This document shows positions 31,617 to 31,795 of a DNA stretch of 31,795 nt, in pieces. Numbering within the stretch: position 1 is the first letter of the stretch; every line of letters begins with the position of its first letter. The translations under genes were made by a program, and so were the position numbers. The notes beneath the pieces were generated by a model. The model did no database searches, had not been told where the DNA came from, and was given only the letters and a program-made list of their open reading frames with translations. Source of the DNA: WVWN01 sp964563535 (GTDB lineage Bacteria > RBG-13-66-14 > B26-G2 > WVWN01); assembly GCA_964563535.1 (NCBI GenBank), contig CAZLXP010000022.1, forward strand, positions 1 through 31,795, in the 5' to 3' direction.

Positions 31617-31795
31617 CTAGCGGCCGCCGCCCGCGCAGGCACACGCGCACCCGGCGCAGGCGCACGCGCACGCGCAGCTCGAGCCGCCGCCGCCGCTCCC
31701 ACCGCCGCCGCCCGACGTCCGCACCGGCGGCGGGTTGGTGGTCGCGGTCACCTGGCCGGTGAAAGATTCCACCTTGGAGACGACGCCGTGGGCGA
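31617..31795 (-). CDS. C-terminal part of a Gly-rich, seven-cysteine Cys-Ala repeat protein; putative radical-SAM-modified precursor
   Basis: The visible 58 residues are open on the minus strand from the window edge to TAG. After VVSKVESFTGQVTATTN and a PPPVR turn there is a flexible run of eleven glycines and serines, then two serines and CACACACAGCACACAGGGR, with seven cysteines alternating with alanine. Codons vary (TGC/TGT, GCG/GCC), so this is not simple DNA slippage. No known fold fits; a core peptide for thioether or other crosslinks, or a metal-binding tail, are both possible. The radical SAM/SPASM gene starts 39 bp downstream. The N-terminus is outside the window, so total length and any leader are unknown. 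Confidence 0.7.
   Translation of the reverse strand, partial: AHGVVSKVESFTGQVTATTNPPPVRTSGGGGGSGGGGSSCACACACAGCACACAGGGR

Noticed and set aside
31617..31700. Cys-Ala/Gly tract as a simple DNA repeat
   Set aside because: The tract is GC-rich and repetitive, but codons for Cys and Ala vary and the alternation is broken by a single in-frame Gly, which fits protein-level selection better than slippage.
31457..31702. 81-codon minus-strand frame covering the start of the maturase
   Set aside because: It overlaps the maturase in another frame; the frame with the Cys-Ala repeat ends cleanly at a TAG 39 bp before the maturase start and explains the sequence better.
1..31795. tRNA, rRNA, CRISPR, transposase or phage genes
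   Set aside because: I looked for tRNA T-loop patterns, repeat-spacer periodicity and transposase or integrase motifs and saw none.

Overview
The window is GC-rich bacterial chromosome, densely coded on both strands, with no rRNA, tRNA, CRISPR array, insertion sequence or prophage visible. The cells are Gram-negative-like: there is an Omp85/BamA-type protein, a PorV/PorQ-type outer-membrane protein, a long predicted beta-barrel, a GT9 heptosyltransferase-like enzyme, a lipoprotein, and a C25 peptidase ending in a type-A T9SS sorting domain. The T9SS-type tail, the B12-dependent ribonucleotide reductase and the high GC together suggest a candidate phylum near the FCB group (Coatesbacteria-, Eisenbacteria- or Zixibacteria-like). 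That placement is an inference, since no marker RNA is present.

Layout: 1-1177 is the N-terminal part of class II ribonucleotide reductase (minus strand), preceded by a consensus promoter overlapped by two NrdR-like boxes. A small lipoprotein (minus) and a phosphohexomutase (plus) follow. 3693-6323 is the gingipain-like secreted peptidase. 6391-9208 is a minus-strand pyrR-pyrB-pyrC operon in which the PyrC has lost its metal ligands and the PyrB has lost several aspartate-side residues. 9304-15173 (minus) holds dprA-topA, a CDF metal transporter and a B12-type radical SAM protein. A divergent outer-membrane protein and a GT9 glycosyltransferase (plus) follow. 17395-19127 (minus) is glyA-rpiB, overlapping by ATGA. 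19551-26969 (plus) is an envelope cluster: PorV-like protein, NHL propeller, 1148-residue barrel-like protein and Omp85 protein. Then come a prepilin-peptidase-like protein lacking its GxGD motif and MiaB.

The right end (29231 to beyond 31795, minus) is the most unusual part. It is a compact operon encoding, in transcription order, a protein ending in a Gly-rich linker and a seven-cysteine Cys-Ala repeat, a PqqD-like/radical SAM/SPASM maturase, a SAM methyltransferase whose only reasonable start codon is ATA, and a 53-residue two-helix membrane protein. This has the shape of a ribosomally made, radical-SAM-modified peptide (RiPP) system. The N-terminus of the putative precursor lies outside the window.

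Transcription signals are unusually clear. Nine sigma70-type promoters with exactly 17-bp spacers can be read (a tenth, upstream of the phosphohexomutase, is weaker). Two divergent genes (dprA and the outer-membrane protein at 15275) look leaderless. Several GC hairpins followed by T-runs sit at gene ends or immediately before start codons.
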